DNA from: Myxococcales bacterium
GTDB lineage: Bacteria; Myxococcota; Polyangia; Fen-1088
Assembly (NCBI GenBank): GCA_003159055.1
Contig: PMLH01000528.1
Coordinates: 2,197-14,912 of the forward strand
DNA: 12,716 nt
Direction of reading: 5' to 3'
Position numbers and translations under genes: made by a program. The notes below the pieces were generated by a model. It was not told the DNA's origin. It saw only the letters and a program-made list of their open reading frames with translations, and ran no database searches. Position 1 is the first letter of the stretch. Every line of letters begins with the position of its first letter. Of the stretch, positions 12,335 to 12,716 are shown one piece after another.

Positions 12335-12716
12335 GTGTCCATTGCAAAACACAGGCATCTGCCATTCATTGCTTTTCTTCTCCTTCCGCTAAGGGTTCAG
12401 GCGCAGTCGGCAGCTGAGGCGGCGACGTCGGCATCTCCCAAGGCGCCGGTGATTGGCGAGGTGGCGGCTGCACCCGAGGCTCCGCCAGTCGTGTCGCCAG
12501 CGCCTGCCCCAGCGGTGGTTGCGGCGCCAGCGGCCACTGTTGCTGACACCGCCCCGGCGCTGTCCAAAGACCTGGTCCAGCTTTTGTCGCAAAGCGGCTT
12601 CGTGGATGCAGGGCCAGGCGGTTTCGCCCTGCGCTCGGCAGACAAGGTGGCACAATTGCGTTTTCACCTTCAAGTCCAGGCCGACGGAAAGTTCTGGAAG
12701 GGGACCACGCCGACGA
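12335..12716 (+). CDS. Second outer-membrane porin, OprO/OprP-like (3' end outside window)
   Basis: 127 residues are visible from GTG 12335 and the frame is open to the window end. A signal peptide spans about 1-23 (MSIAKHRHLPFIAFLLLPLRVQA, cleavage after VQA). An Ala/Pro-rich linker (about 24-72) follows, then SKDLVQLLSQSGF and VAQLRFHLQVQADGKFWKG. The last block lines up with ARIHGQLQIDGRRFF at the start of the barrel in the porin at 3891-5378, so both are probably OprO/P-family proteins with a periplasmic N-terminal extension. Unlike the first, no clear coiled coil is seen in the extension. Most of the barrel is missing here, so the family call rests on the N-terminal part and stays moderate. 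Confidence 0.75.
   Translation, partial: MSIAKHRHLPFIAFLLLPLRVQAQSAAEAATSASPKAPVIGEVAAAPEAPPVVSPAPAPAVVAAPAATVADTAPALSKDLVQLLSQSGFVDAGPGGFALRSADKVAQLRFHLQVQADGKFWKGTTPT

Noticed and set aside
12043..12369. Minus-strand open frame of 108 codons between the methyltransferase and the second porin
   Set aside because: It overlaps the ribosome site and signal peptide of the second porin, has no ribosome site of its own and shows no recognisable motif.

Overview
The window is high-GC DNA with tightly packed operons. It most likely comes from a Pseudomonadota (gamma- or betaproteobacterial) chromosome. The evidence is a CysK that follows the enterobacterial enzyme almost motif for motif, two OprO/OprP-type outer-membrane porins, a ChrB/ChrA chromate pair and a cysTWA sulfate importer. 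I could not fix the genus. There is no rRNA, tRNA, CRISPR array or recognisable insertion sequence.

Layout. (1) 1-3795, plus strand: the C-terminal part of a sirohaem/4Fe-4S nitrite/sulfite reductase, then cysT, cysW and cysA in one overlapping operon for sulfate uptake and sulfite reduction. (2) A strong hairpin at 3836-3857 separates it from a convergent gene at 3891-5378 (minus) for an OprO/P-type porin. (3) 5379-5684 is a divergent regulatory region. It drives the porin leftwards and a 62-residue membrane microprotein (5685-5873) rightwards. (4) 6009-8164: chrB and chrA (chromate sensor/resistance protein and chromate efflux transporter), overlapping by 1 nt. (5) 8241-9194: cysK. (6) 9425-10669: a class V PLP enzyme of the cysteine desulfurase type, with a candidate sigma-54 promoter and tandem upstream dyads. 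(7) 10739-11083: a small cupin protein that may be leaderless. (8) 11115-11948 (minus): a class I SAM methyltransferase. (9) 11949-12334: an intergenic region that is AT-rich on its left side and GC-rich and hairpin-rich on its right. (10) 12335 to the end: the start of a second OprO/P-like porin with a GTG start, cut by the window edge.

How it fits together (inference). Sulfate and chromate are structural analogues, and chromate enters cells through sulfate permeases. The window groups inner-membrane sulfate import, sulfite reduction, cysteine synthesis, a desulfurase, chromate sensing and efflux, and two anion-type porins, so it reads as a sulfur-oxyanion / chromate island.

The most interesting signal is regulatory. 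A 16-bp palindrome with half-sites GTCTnGT/ACnAGAC occurs in the promoter regions of the first porin, the microprotein and cysK. A degenerate fourth copy lies upstream of the second porin. This suggests that one dimeric repressor or activator, not encoded here, ties the loci together. A second candidate circuit is the sigma-54-like promoter with two upstream palindromes 21 bp apart, in front of the desulfurase.
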